DNA of 64,000 bases from Mesostigma viride (lineage: Eukaryota > Streptophyta > Mesostigmatophyceae > Mesostigmatales > Mesostigmataceae), in NCBI GenBank assembly GCA_009746045.1, contig RPFO01000072.1, forward strand, positions 3,198,823-3,262,822, in the 5' to 3' direction. Each line of letters starts with the position of its first letter. Positions within the stretch are counted from its first letter, which is position 1. This document shows positions 63,980 to 64,000 of the stretch, one piece after another. The notes under the pieces are model-generated. The model made no database searches. It worked only from the letters and a program-made list of their open reading frames with translations, and had not been told where the DNA came from. A program made the position numbers and the translations under genes.

Positions 63980-64000
63980 AGTTTTTGGTCGACACAGGCG
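63980..64000 (+). CDS. Gypsy-2 protease start (cut by window end)
   Basis: ATGGATGTCAAGTTTTTGG and the following bases translate to MDVKFLVDTG, matching the gypsy-1 protease (MDVKFLVDTGAS). It shows that gypsy-2 continues to the right with a canonical DTG triad. Confidence 0.85.

Larger units (their letters stand above)
42197..64000 (+). mobile_element. Gypsy-2: chromovirus-like element expanded by nested insertions (3' end outside window)
   Basis: It starts with an LTR related to gypsy-1, then the same primer-binding site and leader, the viroplasmin-like ORF, gag and the first protease codons at the window end. The segments are separated by a repeat-R/SINE block (43289-44728), a TTAA element (45066-46788), copia-2 (47510-53646), copia-1 (55908-61883) and LINE-B (about 62064-63979). 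Homology to gypsy-1 resumes after each insert. Confidence 0.9.

Overview
This is eukaryotic nuclear DNA that is gene-poor and packed with transposable elements. The most likely source is a chlorophyte green alga, perhaps volvocine or Chlamydomonadales-like; that placement is inference. The reasons are a hybrid histidine kinase with long Gln/His/Gly-rich inserts, UGUAA-type poly(A) signals, and many non-LTR, Ty3/gypsy (chromodomain), Ty1/copia-like, hAT-like and TTAA-specific elements with GC-rich coding parts. No rRNA, CRISPR array or complete tRNA gene was seen.

Layout. 1-2940: last intron, last exon and 3'UTR of the only convincing host gene, a hybrid histidine kinase; a short LINE copy sits in the 3'UTR. 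3085-17756: a degenerate plus-strand LINE (LINE-D) split by a 12.5 kb minus-strand gypsy chromovirus (gypsy-1, 4018-16483; LTRs I cannot tell apart; 5-bp target duplication GCCTG). Gypsy-1 in turn carries a TIR element in its RNase H. 17757-22431: a (CCAT)n array at the end of LINE-D, then several copies of a short retroelement (family F) that has only a LINE-type ORF1 and a 3'UTR; one copy is split by a hAT-like element. 22432-27016: an alternating inverted array of ~105-bp arms, one arm split by LINE-A and one palindrome centre split by a TTAA element. 27017-35526: a mosaic of a dispersed 1.3-kb repeat, F copies, a tRNA-related SINE, LINE fragments and simple repeats. 35527-39413: mostly unrecognised, with a 173-bp tandem repeat. 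39414-42196: a LINE-C fragment with a nearly intact LINE-A inserted. 42197-64000: a second gypsy element (gypsy-2) that enters its protease at the last base of the window and is expanded past 21.8 kb by at least five nested insertions: a repeat-R/SINE block, a TTAA element, copia-2, copia-1 and LINE-B.

How the parts relate. LINE-D, LINE-E, LINE-A and family F have unrelated coding parts but end in the same bulged stem-loop (loop CAAC in the sense strand) followed by a TTAA/AATTT-type tail. The stems covary, which suggests a shared reverse-transcriptase recognition signal and trans-mobilisation of the ORF1-only family. Both gypsy elements carry an extra small ORF, upstream of gag, that resembles the RNase H1 N-terminal/viroplasmin domain, and gypsy-1 has a long extra ORF after its integrase. 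Both copia-like elements have a retropepsin-like domain between integrase and reverse transcriptase, with altered catalytic motifs. Most element ORFs carry frameshifts; I cannot tell decay from assembly indels.
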